DNA of 64,000 nt from JASGDN01 sp049840815 (lineage in GTDB: Bacteria > Chloroflexota > Chloroflexia > Thermomicrobiales > UBA6265), in the NCBI GenBank assembly GCA_049840815.1, contig JASGJI010000009.1, positions 101,985-165,984 on the forward strand, in the 5' to 3' direction. The translations under genes were made by a program, and so were the position numbers. This document shows, piece after piece, positions 1 through 7,051 of the stretch. The notes under the pieces are model-generated. The model had not been told where the DNA came from and searched no databases. It saw only the letters and a list, made by a program, of their open reading frames with translations. How positions within the stretch are numbered: the stretch's first letter is position 1; every line of letters starts with the position of its first letter.

Positions 1-545
1 ATCGGGATGTGCGGTTGGATGGGCGCGATTCCCCGTTTCCAGGCATCGACGTGGAACTCCGTCGCGTCATCCGGGGAGCTTGCCTCCGACGGGATCTGCC
101 ACCACTGCCGGAAGAGGTCGATTGCCTCTTCCAGCGCGCGCAGGGGCTTGCCGACGTGGACGCCAAGTGCGCGCTGGTACCACTCGGTCTGCCCGCGCCC
201 GAACCCGAGGAAAGCGCGGCCGTCGCTCAGGGCGTCGAGCGTGGAGATGGACGCTGCGATCAGGCTGGGATGGCGGTAGTAGGGATTCGTGACGCCAGTG
301 CCGAGCTGGATGCGTTCGGTGGCGCGGGCGACGGTGCCGAGCACGGCGAACGCATCCCAGCCATCCGGGTCTTCCAATGCCCAGAGCGAGGTAACGCCCG
401 CCCCTTCCGCGATCCGCGCGAGCTCGATCGTGCGGTCGATCGCACGTCGGTAGGCTGCCGAGCCCTGCTTGCGGGCGGCGACCCATTCGCCTGGGCCGGC
501 ATCGATCGCGAAGGCGAGCGGTGGGTGGGAAGTCGAATCTGACAT
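1..545 (-). CDS. LLM-class (luciferase-like) flavin/F420-dependent oxidoreductase, truncated by window edge
   Basis: The reverse strand reads open from an ATG at 545 to the window edge, giving the first 181 residues. The segment has the opening of a luciferase-like TIM barrel: a helix rich in AR..EGAGV, then SLWALEDPDGWDAF, an IQLGTGVTNPYYRHP strand-loop and a DALSDGRAFLGFGRG motif typical of F420- or FMN-dependent LLM oxidoreductases. The family oxidises or reduces small organic substrates using F420 or FMN in the cytoplasm; the substrate cannot be told from this part. The gene lies downstream of the small unknown gene at 555-854 with a 9-base gap, so they are probably co-transcribed. The C-terminal half is outside the window. 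Confidence 0.85.
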   Translation of the reverse strand, partial: MSDSTSHPPLAFAIDAGPGEWVAARKQGSAAYRRAIDRTIELARIAEGAGVTSLWALEDPDGWDAFAVLGTVARATERIQLGTGVTNPYYRHPSLIAASISTLDALSDGRAFLGFGRGQTEWYQRALGVHVGKPLRALEEAIDLFRQWWQIPSEASSPDDATEFHVDAWKRGIAPIQPHIP

Positions 546-554
546 GGGGTTTGG

Positions 555-854
555 CTACTTCGCGCGGTAGTAGATGAGGGTGCCGCCGCCGCGCTCGTCA
601 CCGATGCCGGTGACGATGCCTTCGCCGCCGTCGTGCATCGTGAAGTCGTCGTTGCGCTTCAGGCCGCTCGCGGTGTCAGTCCCGACGAGTTGGGCGAAGA
701 GGGAATGCCGGTCGCAGACCCAGACGAGGTCGAACCCGGCGAGTGCCTTCATGCGATGGCGATCGCGTGGGTGGTTGCGGCCGATCTCGCAGAACGGGCT
801 GGGTCCGGACCAGGCGAGGGAGGTGGAAACGGCTGAAGAGTCGTGTTCGGTCAT
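555..854 (-). CDS. small protein of unknown function (99 aa)
   Basis: I do not recognise this family. The start at 854 (MTEHDSS) is preferred over longer reading because the upstream extension is low-complexity and a GGAG lies 12 bases before this ATG. The protein has a patterned C-terminus (FTMHDGGEGIVTGIGDERGG followed by GTLIYYRAK) that alternates polar and hydrophobic residues as in a beta sandwich, and a central FDLVWVCDRHSLFAQLV segment. There is no signal peptide or membrane segment. It sits between the ParB-domain gene and the LLM oxidoreductase on the same strand with short gaps, so a shared transcript is likely. Confidence 0.55.
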   Translation of the reverse strand: MTEHDSSAVSTSLAWSGPSPFCEIGRNHPRDRHRMKALAGFDLVWVCDRHSLFAQLVGTDTASGLKRNDDFTMHDGGEGIVTGIGDERGGGTLIYYRAK

Positions 855-959
855 GGTGCTGAAGAACTCCGGAATGAATTGGGATGGTCTGCGCGACAGA
901 CATGGGTCGCGATCGGTCAACCAGAGTATAGGCGTCGCAACGCGCGGACCACGGGACAA

Positions 960-1715
960 TCAGTCCTCGCCGGAATCATCCCCTGTGCGGTCGAAGGCTT
1001 CGGATGCCATGCGTAGCCAGGCATCCCGGTCGATGCCGAGCGTCTGGGATGCGGCGGCGAGGGCATCCAGCTGGAAGGCGAGGTCTTCCGGCGACTGGGG
1101 GGCGGAGCCTGCGCGGGGCTGGCGGTACTGCTTCGCCTCCTGCTCAACCTCCCAGGTCTGGAGTGTGCCCCTGTCCTGAAATGCCTCACCCAGCCGGTCC
1201 TGTGCCTCGATGGGAAGCCGCGCCGCCTTCTCGACGACGGTGGGCGCGATGCGGCCGTAGACGAGGCCAGAGAAGATGCGCGGATCGAGCTGCCCATAGC
1301 GGGCGCGGGACTTCAGCGTGGCGGGTGTCATCCCGGTACGTTCGGCGATGGTTGTGTCACGGACTCCCGCCTGATGCAGGTCGTCGATCGCCCACCATTC
1401 GGTGACGGGATTGGTGGTACGCAGGGTGTTGATGGCGAGGGTCAGTTCGGCGATTACGGCGGCGTCGGCTGCAGGCACGATGATCGCCGGGATTGTCTGC
1501 AATCCGGCCTCCCGCGCCGCCGAGACGCGCCGGTTGCCGTCCACGAGGCGGAGCGTCAGCACGCCGTCGTCATCCGGGACCTCCGCCAGCAGCACGGGCA
1601 CGAGCACGCCGTGGTGCCGCACATGCTCGACCATGCGGTCGGTGGGGCGTGGACCCCACGTCTTGCCGACCTGTTCCAGTGGTACGTCTTCGAATCGCAT
1701 CGTCTGCCCGTCCAT
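960..1715 (-). CDS. ParB/Srx-domain DNA-binding-like protein
   Basis: The protein (251 aa from the ATG at 1715) has a ParB N-terminal domain, recognised by the segment LVDGNRRVSAAREAG near residue 60, followed by a helix-turn-helix-like region (DTTIAERTGMTPATLKSRAR) near residue 125. ParB-type domains bind DNA and hydrolyse CTP in chromosome partition proteins, but they also occur in many plasmid- and phage-type regulators. There is no parA beside it, so an accessory regulator is more likely than the chromosomal partition protein. Earlier (1727) and later (1700) ATG codons exist; 1715 is chosen because GGGGAGG lies just before it. Confidence 0.7.
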   Translation of the reverse strand: MDGQTMRFEDVPLEQVGKTWGPRPTDRMVEHVRHHGVLVPVLLAEVPDDDGVLTLRLVDGNRRVSAAREAGLQTIPAIIVPAADAAVIAELTLAINTLRTTNPVTEWWAIDDLHQAGVRDTTIAERTGMTPATLKSRARYGQLDPRIFSGLVYGRIAPTVVEKAARLPIEAQDRLGEAFQDRGTLQTWEVEQEAKQYRQPRAGSAPQSPEDLAFQLDALAAASQTLGIDRDAWLRMASEAFDRTGDDSGED

Positions 1716-1759
1716 CGTCCTCCCCATCTCGTTGGTCTATTCTCGCATCTTCCGGTCGC

Positions 1760-1768
1760 TGGTACGAT
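1760..1768 (+). promoter_or_regulatory. candidate extended -10 promoter element for the DUF1697 gene
   Basis: A TGG-TACGAT sequence (extended -10 pattern) lies about 45 bases before the ATG at 1813, in the gap between two divergent genes. No convincing -35 element accompanies it, so this is a weak prediction. Confidence 0.3.
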
Positions 1769-1812
1769 AGGGATGCGCACGGATGTTCTGTTGGTGGCGA
1801 TGAGGAGGCGTG

Positions 1813-2355
1813 ATGAGCGGGAAACGGGCGATCGTGCTGCTGCGCGCGGTGAATGTCGGCGGGACGGCGAAGGTGCCGATGGCGGACCTGCGGACGTTGC
1901 TCGGGGAGATCGGGTATCGCGATGTCGCGACGTACATCCAGAGCGGCAACATCGTGGCGACGGTTCCATCGGATCGTGATGACGCAACCATCGCGGCGGC
2001 GATAGAGGCCGCGATTGCCGAGCGGATGGGGGTAACGACGCGGGCAATCGTCCGGACGCGGGATGAGCTGGATGCGGCGCTGGCGGTCTACCCGTATCTC
2101 GATCACGAACCGAAGCTGGCGCACATCCTCTTCTTCGACCACGAGCCGGACCCGGAAGGTGTGGCGGCGCTGCAGGAGCGCGACTTCGGCGACGATGAAT
2201 GGCAGATCGTGGGGCGGGACATGTTCGTGAAGTATGGCGAGAATGTGCATGCTTCGAAGCTCGCGAACGCGACGATCGAGCGCCTGCTGAAGGTGACATC
2301 CACCGGGCGGAACCTGAAGACGGTTCGGAAGCTGATCGAGATGGCCGAGAACTGA
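1813..2355 (+). CDS. DUF1697 family protein
   Basis: This 180-residue protein opens with RAIVLLRAVNVGG and continues with MADLRTLLGEIGYRDVATYI and QSGNIV, the signature of the DUF1697 family. Members are small cytoplasmic proteins of unknown biochemical role. The ATG at 1813 is chosen over the GTG at 1810 because the Shine-Dalgarno GAGGAGG ends four bases before it. The length and ending (LLKVTSTGRNLKTVRKL) are normal for the family. It stands alone on the plus strand, 48 bases before the first nucleotidyltransferase gene, and could be read through into the toxin-antitoxin cluster. Confidence 0.88.
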   Translation: MSGKRAIVLLRAVNVGGTAKVPMADLRTLLGEIGYRDVATYIQSGNIVATVPSDRDDATIAAAIEAAIAERMGVTTRAIVRTRDELDAALAVYPYLDHEPKLAHILFFDHEPDPEGVAALQERDFGDDEWQIVGRDMFVKYGENVHASKLANATIERLLKVTSTGRNLKTVRKLIEMAEN

Positions 2356-2403
2356 GGTTCCGGCGGCGCGGTCTGCTTCGTACAATGGTGGTGGAGGTGG
2401 CGC

Positions 2404-2751
2404 ATGGCCGAGCCGATGACGATAACCGATCTGCCGCCGATCATCCGCGAGCATCTGGATGCGATCGTGGCGCTGGCGCGTGCCTACGAGGTGGAGCGGC
2501 TGGAGGTTTTCGGGTCGGTGATGACCGATCGGTTCGACCCGGACCGCAGTGACATCGACTTCCTCGTGGAAATGCAAGAGCGGGGAGCTCTGGATGACTT
2601 CCGCCGCTACGTCGGGTTGGAGGAAGCGTTGGGCGGTGTGCTGGATTCCTCGTTGGACCTCATCCTGGCCGATGCCCTGCGCCGCGAGTCGTTCCGCATC
2701 GAGGCCGCGAAGACGCGGCGCGTGATCTACGATGCAGCCGCGAGTCGGTGA
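2404..2751 (+). CDS. MNT-type nucleotidyltransferase, antitoxin of HEPN pair 1
   Basis: This 115-residue minimal nucleotidyltransferase has the polymerase-beta fold motif with GS at residues 37-38 and DID at 50-52, spaced as GS-x11-DxD, one residue longer than the classical GS-x10-DxD. Known MntA antitoxins use this site to transfer AMP onto a tyrosine of the partner HEPN toxin. It overlaps the HEPN gene at 2732 by 20 bases, so translation is coupled. Its first 55 residues are almost identical to those of the MNT genes at 3109 and 3835, but its C-terminal half is different from both. Direct function is inferred from family and gene order. Confidence 0.87.
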   Translation: MAEPMTITDLPPIIREHLDAIVALARAYEVERLEVFGSVMTDRFDPDRSDIDFLVEMQERGALDDFRRYVGLEEALGGVLDSSLDLILADALRRESFRIEAAKTRRVIYDAAASR

Positions 2752-3112
2752 AGCGCTCGCCGATGCGATGGCGGCATGCGACTACGTTCAGAGGACGATC
2801 GCGGGGCTTGCGGTCGAGGACTACGTTCGGGATGAGGATGCCCGGAGCATTGTTGAGCGAAAGCTGATTGTTATCGGAGAGGCGTTCGTTCGGGTTCGCC
2901 AGCACGATCCAGAGACCTTCGAGGGAATTGCCGACGCCCGCCAGGCGATCGCGCTTCGCAACATCATCGTCCACGACTACAACGATATCGACGATGCGCG
3001 CGTGTTTGGCATCGTGAGCGAACTCTTGCCGATCCTGCGGGACTCGATCGCCAGGGTGTTGGCCGATGACGCGGATCGACCCGAGGAGGCGTGGGAGGTG
3101 AATGAGCCATGA
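2732..3112 (+). CDS. HEPN/DUF86 (HepT-like) toxin, pair 1
   Basis: This 126-residue all-helical protein carries the HEPN signature R-x4-H-x-Y at residues 76-83 (RNIIVHDY), the active site of HepT-like ribonucleases. The tyrosine is the residue that MntA antitoxins AMPylate in the characterised HepT/MntA system. The preceding helix VERKLIVIGEAFVRV is typical of the DUF86 family. The start overlaps the end of the MNT gene and its stop overlaps the ATG of the next MNT gene (ATGA), giving a continuous operon. RNase toxicity is inferred from the family. Confidence 0.87.
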   Translation: MQPRVGEALADAMAACDYVQRTIAGLAVEDYVRDEDARSIVERKLIVIGEAFVRVRQHDPETFEGIADARQAIALRNIIVHDYNDIDDARVFGIVSELLPILRDSIARVLADDADRPEEAWEVNEP

Positions 3113-3462
3113 GTGAGGCGGCGACCACGACAACCGATCTGCCGTCGATCATCCGGGAGCATCTGGATGCGATCGTGGCGCTGGCACGCGCCTACGAGGT
3201 GGAGCGGCTGGAGGTCTTCGGCTCGGTGATGACGGACCGGTTCGACCCGGACCGCAGCGATATCGACTTCCTCGTGACCTATCCCGAGGACTACGAATAC
3301 GGGCCGTTTCTCGCGCGGTTTCAGTACCTGGAACGGGATCTGGGAGAAGCGGTCGAACGTGATGTGGATCTGGTGATGAATAGCCCCTCCCTCCGTGAAC
3401 GGTTCAGGCGGTCCATCGCGTCCACAAGGCAGGTTCTCTATGCTGTCGGAGAAGACTCGTGA
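3109..3462 (+). CDS. MNT-type nucleotidyltransferase, antitoxin of HEPN pair 2
   Basis: This 117-residue protein is the second member of the tandem set. It keeps the same N-terminal block as the other two copies (EHLDAIVALARAYEVERLEV then the GS-x11-DID site) and shares its middle segment (TYPEDYEYGP, LVMN) with the third copy rather than the first. It starts in an ATGA overlap with the preceding HEPN stop and overlaps the following HEPN gene by 23 bases. As in MntA it should neutralise the HEPN partner by AMPylation; the partner preference among the three HEPN proteins is unknown. Confidence 0.86.
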   Translation: MSEAATTTTDLPSIIREHLDAIVALARAYEVERLEVFGSVMTDRFDPDRSDIDFLVTYPEDYEYGPFLARFQYLERDLGEAVERDVDLVMNSPSLRERFRRSIASTRQVLYAVGEDS

Positions 3463-3850
3463 TTACCTGCTCGATATCCTCGACGCTATAACCCACATCA
3501 ACCAAACAGTCCGTGGCAGGAGTGTTGAAGACTACCTTGGCAGTCGTGACCTGCAAGCGATCGTGGAACGAAACCTCATCACGATTGGCGAAGTGCTGGC
3601 ACGTCTTCGTGATTCCGACCCTGAAACGATCGATCGAATCACGTCCCATTCGGAAGCGATCGGACTTCGGAATATCATTATCCACGAGTATCGACGGCTG
3701 GACGATCGGATTGTTTGGAGGACGGTGTGGGAGTTTCTGCCGATCATGGATGCAGAATGCCGCATGCTGATTGGGGAATCGAGTCCGTCGATGTCCGGCG
3801 AGGATGAACCGTACGTTGGCGATGGAGGTGGTGCATGGCCGAGCCGATGA
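3440..3850 (+). CDS. HEPN/DUF86 (HepT-like) toxin, pair 2
   Basis: Starting at the ATG at 3440 (MLSEKTRDYLLDIL) the protein has 136 residues and the HEPN motif RNIIIHEY at about residues 77-84, with an intact arginine, histidine and tyrosine. The helix IVERNLITIGEVLARL before it is the usual DUF86 segment. It overlaps both flanking MNT genes, 23 bases upstream and 16 bases downstream, so the pairs are translationally linked. Outside the motif it differs clearly from the HEPN of pair 1, in contrast to the near-identical MNT N-termini, which suggests the toxin genes diverged while the antitoxin 5' ends were homogenised. Confidence 0.86.
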   Translation: MLSEKTRDYLLDILDAITHINQTVRGRSVEDYLGSRDLQAIVERNLITIGEVLARLRDSDPETIDRITSHSEAIGLRNIIIHEYRRLDDRIVWRTVWEFLPIMDAECRMLIGESSPSMSGEDEPYVGDGGGAWPSR

Positions 3851-4179
3851 CGACAATCGATCTGCCGTCGATCATCCGCGGGCATCTGGACGCGATCGTG
3901 GCGCTGGCGCGTGCTTACGAGGTGGAGCGGCTGGAGGTCTTCGGGTCGGTGATGACGGACCGGTTCGACCCGGACCGTAGTGACATCGACTTTCTTGTGA
4001 CGTATCCCGAGGACTACGACTATGGACCGTATGTTTCGCGGTTCGTGGATCTTGAGCGGGCGCTTGCTGAGACAGTGGGCCTCCCCGTGGATCTGGTGAT
4101 GAATGGCCGAAAGCTTCAGTCAAACCCTCTATTTCTCAGGGAGGCGGCGCTGACACGCACGATGATTTACTGTGGATAG
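3835..4179 (+). CDS. MNT-type nucleotidyltransferase, antitoxin of HEPN pair 3
   Basis: The third tandem nucleotidyltransferase has 114 residues and the same GS-x11-DID active site. It resembles the second copy through TYPEDYDYGPY and LVMNGRK, then diverges at the C-terminus. Its stop at 4177-4179 overlaps by 8 bases a GTG at 4172 that would start the third HEPN gene. It is intact even though the HEPN gene beside it appears frameshifted, a state compatible with a lost or silenced toxin and a retained antitoxin, or with a sequence error. Confidence 0.86.
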   Translation: MAEPMTTIDLPSIIRGHLDAIVALARAYEVERLEVFGSVMTDRFDPDRSDIDFLVTYPEDYDYGPYVSRFVDLERALAETVGLPVDLVMNGRKLQSNPLFLREAALTRTMIYCG

Positions 4180-4551
4180 CCGGTCGCTGCAGCGCCTTGA
4201 TGACATTGCCAACGCTATTGATCTGATCGGGTCAGCACGCTCACAGTTGATCTGGATGAGGAGACCTACTGTGCTGAGGACGGATGGTTGGTGCGCGCCG
4301 GGGTCGAGCGGTTCATCATCACCGCCGCTGAGGCATTGATGTGGTTGCGCCATCACGAGCCGCAGACGTTCGCCGCTATCCCGGATGGAGCGAAGGCAAT
4401 TGCGCTTCGCAATATCATCGTCCATCAGTACAAGCATGTCGATGACGCGGTGATCTGGCGTGCCGTGTCAGAGAGCCTCCGGGAGTTGCGGGCACAGGTC
4501 CGCGCGATACGGGGTGAGGTCGCGCGATCGGACGGAGAGGACTTGGCGTGA
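4172..4551 (+). pseudogene. HEPN/DUF86 (HepT-like) toxin, pair 3, apparent frameshift near 4235-4243
   Basis: From a GTG at 4172 one frame reads SRSLQRLDDIANAIDLIG, the expected first helix of a DUF86 protein, but the rest of the domain (LTVDLDEETYCAEDGW, then VERFIITAAEALMWL and the motif RNIIVHQY) is read in a different frame. The two join if one base is restored between about 4235 and 4243. The downstream frame has stops at 4177, 4198, 4201 and 4219, so the full domain cannot be read without the shift. A shorter start such as GTG 4288 would lack the first helix. The R-x4-H-x-Y motif is intact. The stop overlaps the start of the next gene. Confidence 0.7.
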
Positions 4552-5339
4552 TGACGGACGCGCTTGTGGTTGCGGCGGCGCAGATGCAGTCGGTGTTCGG
4601 GGAGGTTGAAACGAACGTCGCGACGACCGCGCGCATGATCCGCGAGGCGGATGCGGCGGCGGAGGGCGTTCGACTTGTCGTCTTCCCGGAGCTCTCGACT
4701 ATCGGATACGACCTCGGTCAGCTCGTGGATGATCGCCTCTGGCTGACGCCGGACGATCCGAGGCTTGCCCCGGTCGTCGAGGCGTGCCGCGAGACGGGCA
4801 TCACCGCCGTGATCGGGGCGGCGTGGCGCGATCCGGCAGATGGGGACGCCGGGCGCATCGCCTCATTCGTCTTCCTGCCGGATGGCGGGACGCGCATCGT
4901 GCCGAAGATGCATGTCCATTCCAGCGAGGACGCCTGGTTCTGCTCCGCGCCCTACCCGCCACTTCCGCTTGACGTCGATGGATGGAAGGTCGCATTCGCG
5001 GTCTGCTTCGATGCGGGCAACCCGAGCCATGCGATGGCCGCGCGGCAGGCCGGGGCCGATCTCTACGCCTGCTCCGCGATGTACGACGTCTCGGAGGTCC
5101 GACGGCTTGACCTGCATTTCGGGGCACGGGCGATGGACCATCGCATGGTCTCGTTGCTGGCGAACTGCACTGGCGCGGGCAACGGATGGGAGTCCTGCGG
5201 CCTTTCCGGAACGTGGGGGCCGGATGGCGAGCGGCGCACGGTCGCACCGGACCGCACGCCACACCTCGTCATTGACCGGATCGAACGCGCGACGATCGCG
5301 CCGTATCGCCCCGAACCCGTGCTGGCCGAGGCCGGCTAG
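4551..5339 (+). CDS. carbon-nitrogen hydrolase (nitrilase superfamily amidase)
   Basis: The 262-residue protein shows the full nitrilase-superfamily triad: Glu47 in VVFPELS, Lys119 in VPKMHVH and Cys152 in AVCFDAGNPSHA, with the accessory Glu126. Such enzymes hydrolyse nitriles, amides or carbamoyl compounds in the cytoplasm; the exact substrate is not evident. The ATG at 4551 overlaps the last base of the HEPN stop (a GTG at 4548 is an alternative start), so it is transcribed from the toxin-antitoxin operon. Its stop shares the palindrome CTAG (5336-5339) with the stop of the convergent DUF917 gene, so no terminator separates them. Confidence 0.9.
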   Translation: MTDALVVAAAQMQSVFGEVETNVATTARMIREADAAAEGVRLVVFPELSTIGYDLGQLVDDRLWLTPDDPRLAPVVEACRETGITAVIGAAWRDPADGDAGRIASFVFLPDGGTRIVPKMHVHSSEDAWFCSAPYPPLPLDVDGWKVAFAVCFDAGNPSHAMAARQAGADLYACSAMYDVSEVRRLDLHFGARAMDHRMVSLLANCTGAGNGWESCGLSGTWGPDGERRTVAPDRTPHLVIDRIERATIAPYRPEPVLAEAG

Positions 5340-6454
5340 GAGACGCGAGCTTCGCGCTCGATGTTCGCATAGGCGCCTGCGAGCGGCCGGTATTCCACGT
5401 CCGGATAGCCGAATGCCGCCGGGCCGATCGTCTGCAACGCGCGTGGGGTGCGTAGTTCGGGCGGTGCGGGAATGCCGATCACCGTGGCGCGCATGCCATA
5501 GCGGATCAATTCGGTCGTCAGCGGCTCGCCGGTGTCCGGATCGATGATGCAGATCAGGTCTGGCACCACGGCGAGGATCTCGCCGGAGCCGTTGCGGGCG
5601 ATCAGGTTCTCGTTCTGGAAGTCGATCGCCAGGGTATCGCCGTCATCCGCGCCGAAACCGTCGAACTTCACGAGACCCCGCGCGAAGCCCGCGACCATCC
5701 GCCGCTGTACATCCACGATCTTGCCCGTGAAGAGCGTCCGCCCGCCGGTCGTGTCCAGCGCGGCTTGCACCGGCGACGTGTGGTTCGCGCGGGCGTTCAG
5801 CACAGCATCGCCCAGCGCGACGGCGAGGGAGAGCGTGCCGGGGATGGCCATCCGCTTTACCTCATCGCCCGTCATGGCCGGGTATGCGTAGCCTGCCGCG
5901 CCGCCCATCTGGATCGTCACGGCGCGCATGTAGCGCTCGAATGTCTTGCCATCCGGCACTTGATCAAACACGACCGACTGCCCGAAGTGATCGCACAGCG
6001 CACCGGGCGTTGGCGGGACACCATAGATGATGTACGTCTCCATCTGGAGTTCCGGGAAGGCACGGCCCTGGCCGTCACCGTCGATCACCGGGAGGCCGGC
6101 CTGCGCGGCCACGATCATCGGGATCGTGGAATTGCTGCCGCCGATCTCGCTGGGCACGATGTGCGTGAACGTCCGTCCCAGGTGCTTCTCCAGCGCCCGC
6201 ATGGCATTCAGCGACTCGTCGGCGCGGCGGAGGCGCTCAACCGCGACGGTGGGCGATCCCATGCCGCCGACCGAGACGACGAACGCATCGTCCGGCACCT
6301 CGTCGAGGGAGACGACCTCGATCTGCGCGCCGGCGTTGACGAACTTCCGGGCGATGAGCTTGCCGAGGTAGGGATTGCCGCCGCCGCCGGTGCCGAGGAT
6401 GCCGGCTCCGATCGCGAGGCGTTCGAGGTGATCCGTGGTGACGATCCAGGACAT
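5336..6454 (-). CDS. DUF917 (S-methyl-thiohydantoin desulfurase-like domain) family protein
   Basis: From the ATG at 6454 (MSWIVTTDHLERLAIGAGIL) the protein has 372 residues, normal for DUF917. It has the glycine-rich GTGGGGNP near the N-terminus, the VSVGGMGSP segment and the conserved IGGSNSTIPM and VIDGDGQGRAFPE motifs. The family is linked to hydantoin-type compounds and is often encoded with hydantoinases and amidohydrolases, which fits the convergent nitrilase-family neighbour. The start is set by AAGGAAA about ten bases upstream; a much longer upstream extension is possible but is low-complexity and lacks family similarity. Confidence 0.87.
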   Translation of the reverse strand: MSWIVTTDHLERLAIGAGILGTGGGGNPYLGKLIARKFVNAGAQIEVVSLDEVPDDAFVVSVGGMGSPTVAVERLRRADESLNAMRALEKHLGRTFTHIVPSEIGGSNSTIPMIVAAQAGLPVIDGDGQGRAFPELQMETYIIYGVPPTPGALCDHFGQSVVFDQVPDGKTFERYMRAVTIQMGGAAGYAYPAMTGDEVKRMAIPGTLSLAVALGDAVLNARANHTSPVQAALDTTGGRTLFTGKIVDVQRRMVAGFARGLVKFDGFGADDGDTLAIDFQNENLIARNGSGEILAVVPDLICIIDPDTGEPLTTELIRYGMRATVIGIPAPPELRTPRALQTIGPAAFGYPDVEYRPLAGAYANIEREARVS

Positions 6455-6807
6455 CGTGCGTTCGTTTCCTTGCATCCATGCGAATGGGGGCGAGTGGCCA
6501 GGGAACGGGCCGCGGCCACAGTGGGAACCATTGTGCGCCATCGTCCCGGACTGCGCGACCGTTCGCCCCGGCACGACCGAATCGGGGCCGGGCGCAGTAA
6601 CCAACCCTGGCGGTCGCGCGTTGTGATGGGCGAGAGGCAGTGGACGGCTCACGCGTGAGGCGTCCGGGCGTTCCCCCCTGCTCCATGCTCGGCCTCTCGC
6701 TGGCCTCCCTGGGTCCTGGCTGATCGGTTGTGGCGGTCGGCCATGCGATCCGGGGAGGTCGTTCGATCTGGGGCGGTTGTGGATTGGGAAGAGGCGAGGA
6801 CCCGGCG

Positions 6808-6835
6808 TTGATGCCGCACTCGCGCGTGGTAGGGT
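6808..6835 (+). promoter_or_regulatory. candidate promoter for the SpaA-like protein gene
   Basis: TTGATG at 6808-6813 and TAGGGT at 6830-6835 are separated by 16 bases, a plausible sigma-70-type promoter for a high-GC genome. Transcription would start near 6842. Confidence 0.4.
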
Positions 6836-6849
6836 GGAGCTGTGGACAA

Positions 6850-6961
6850 GGTCGATGCAACGCGAAGCGGCCGGCTGGGCAACAGTGCCCCGACCGAAGG
6901 GGAGTCTCCGCCATATGGTACCCATTCCGGCCCGGAATGCTCGACAATAGAGGCATCGACC
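6850..6961 (+). promoter_or_regulatory. possible structured leader RNA (riboswitch-like multi-helix junction)
   Basis: GGTCGATGC at 6850-6858 is exactly complementary to GCATCGACC at 6953-6961, which would close a junction of about 94 bases. Inside it lie a hairpin GGGCA/TGCCC (6877-6890, loop ACAG) and a hairpin CATTCCG/CGGAATG (6923-6939). The element would be transcribed from the candidate promoter immediately upstream and ends 90 bases before the gene start. I could not match it to a known riboswitch class by eye. Confidence 0.35.
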
Positions 6962-7051
6962 ACAGCCGTTTCCTTTCGGCGAGATCCGTCTTCATCGAAT
7001 ACCCAGCATTTGCCCGGTCAGGACTCGTGTTTACGCCCCCGGAGGAGTTCC

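Larger units (their letters stand above)
6455..7051 (+). other. intergenic region and long 5' leader before the giant surface protein gene
   Basis: This 597-base gap separates two divergent genes. It holds a candidate promoter at 6808-6835 and, just downstream, a folded leader candidate at 6850-6961. I see no convincing gene in it. The 210 bases between the predicted transcript start and the ATG at 7052 are unusually long for this window. Confidence 0.5.

Noticed and set aside
6842..7051. N-terminal extension of the giant surface protein to 6842
   Set aside because: The extension lacks hydrophobic or domain features, overlaps the leader structure, and a good ribosome site precedes ATG 7052.
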